Positions 63,652 through 64,000 of a stretch of DNA of 64,000 nucleotides are shown here, piece by piece. Made by a program: the position numbers and the translations under genes. Each line of letters begins with the position of its first letter. Positions within the stretch are counted from its first letter, which is position 1. Under the pieces are notes generated by a model. It worked only from the letters and a program-made list of their open reading frames with translations. It was not told the origin of the DNA and ran no database searches. Origin of the DNA: Duganella flavida (GTDB taxonomy: Bacteria; Pseudomonadota; Gammaproteobacteria; Burkholderiales; Burkholderiaceae_D); the NCBI RefSeq assembly GCF_009857445.1, contig NZ_WWCN01000006.1:248001-312000 (forward strand), written 5' to 3'.

Positions 63652-64000
63652 ATGGCAAAAAACCTCCTACTGCTCAACGGACCCAACCTGAATTTGCTGG
63701 GCACCCGGGAGCCTGAGGTCTACGGCGCAAGCACTTTGGCCGACATCGAACACGCTGCCCAGGCACAGGCCCAGGCAGCGGGTGCGAGCTTGTCCTGCTT
63801 CCAGAGCAACCACGAAGGTGTACTGATCGACCGCATCCACGCAGCCAAGTCGGAAGGCGTGGACGCCATCGTCATCAATCCGGGCGGTTTGACCCATACC
63901 AGTGTCGCCCTGCGCGATGCGTTGGCAGGGGTGGCCATCCCGTTTGTGGAAGTGCACATTTCGAATATTTACCAACGCGAGTCGTTTCGCCACCACTCAT
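63652..64000 (+). CDS. aroQ: 3-dehydroquinate dehydratase, type II (cut by window edge)
   Basis: The first 116 codons are present; the 3' end is outside. ATG 63652 follows GGAGAAGG (63634-63641). [20 protein letters not shown] holds the catalytic Arg/Tyr region; [16 protein letters not shown] and [17 protein letters not shown] are type II signatures, and [17 protein letters not shown] ends the visible part with the catalytic His. It dehydrates 3-dehydroquinate in the shikimate pathway; in most betaproteobacteria accB follows. Confidence 0.96.
   Translation, partial: MAKNLLLLNGPNLNLLGTREPEVYGASTLADIEHAAQAQAQAAGASLSCFQSNHEGVLIDRIHAAKSEGVDAIVINPGGLTHTSVALRDALAGVAIPFVEVHISNIYQRESFRHHS

Noticed and set aside
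1..64000. CRISPR array, tRNA/rRNA genes, prophage or restriction/defence genes
   Set aside because: No regularly spaced direct repeats, no tRNA cloverleaf noticed in the few intergenic gaps, no integrase, transposase, nuclease-methylase or toxin-antitoxin gene recognised.

Overview
The window reads as a piece of a betaproteobacterial chromosome, most likely Oxalobacteraceae (Duganella/Massilia/Janthinobacterium type). This is inferred from the high GC content, the Burkholderiales-like gene orders (pilGHIJ-chpA next to rubredoxin and hemL; pyrR-pyrB-pyrX; mpl-ubiC) and a PEP-CTERM protein. Almost all of it is core housekeeping sequence. Coding density is very high, many gene pairs overlap by 1-4 bases (translational coupling), and no gene-free stretch exceeds about 250 bases. 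I saw no rRNA, tRNA, CRISPR array, prophage or complete insertion sequence. The left edge cuts a LacI-type regulator and the right edge cuts aroQ.

Layout. 1-4.1 kb: LacI-type regulator (partial), secreted aldose epimerase, hexuronate-type MFS transporter, and a second MFS (MHS-type) transporter. 4.1-10.4 kb: thioredoxin-like protein and ChaN lipoprotein, a PEP-CTERM protein, a bidirectional terminator, then histidine kinase / DUF3224 / 55-residue membrane microprotein, an HDOD signalling pair and two small unknown genes. 10.4-20.8 kb (+ strand): phoH-ybeY, an antisense periplasmic binding protein, corC-lnt, glyQ-glyS, gmhB, a plsC-type acyltransferase and a YgjP/M48-type metallopeptidase. 20.8-29.3 kb (- strand): LPS block waaA, waaC, phosphomannomutase, a WecA-like transferase and rfbBACD (dTDP-L-rhamnose), with two long inverted repeats of one family at gene ends. 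29.4-34.9 kb: apaH, then yqgE-ruvX-pyrR-pyrB-pyrX-acyltransferase. 35-45.9 kb: photolyase, then the type IV pilus chemosensory operon pilG-pilH-pilI-pilJ-chpA headed by rubredoxin. 46-51.2 kb: ThiD-like protein and hemL, then a NitT/TauT-type ABC transporter without a binding protein. 51.3-54.4 kb: an unknown gene, two unknown envelope proteins and corA. 54.4-62.2 kb (- strand): mpl, YqiA-like esterase, ubiC, RNB ribonuclease, 2OG-Fe oxygenase-like protein, TonB-like protein, aroE and mtgA. 62.2-64 kb: a REP-type inverted repeat in a divergent promoter, a nucleotidyltransferase-like protein, a TlpA-like thioredoxin and aroQ.

Together the genes cover outer-membrane assembly (Lnt, Waa, Gmh, Rfb), peptidoglycan work (Mpl, MtgA), pyrimidine synthesis, shikimate/ubiquinone steps, twitching chemosensing and ribosome/RNA maintenance. 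I found no clear novel defence or mobile system. The most informative oddities are: (1) a dihydroorotase paralogue without its HxH metal ligands; (2) a ThiD-family protein with Asn at the catalytic Cys position and an acidic insertion, coupled to hemL; (3) two related long palindromic elements starting right at stop codons; (4) a REP-like pair in a divergent promoter; (5) a paired operator-like motif before the hexuronate transporter.
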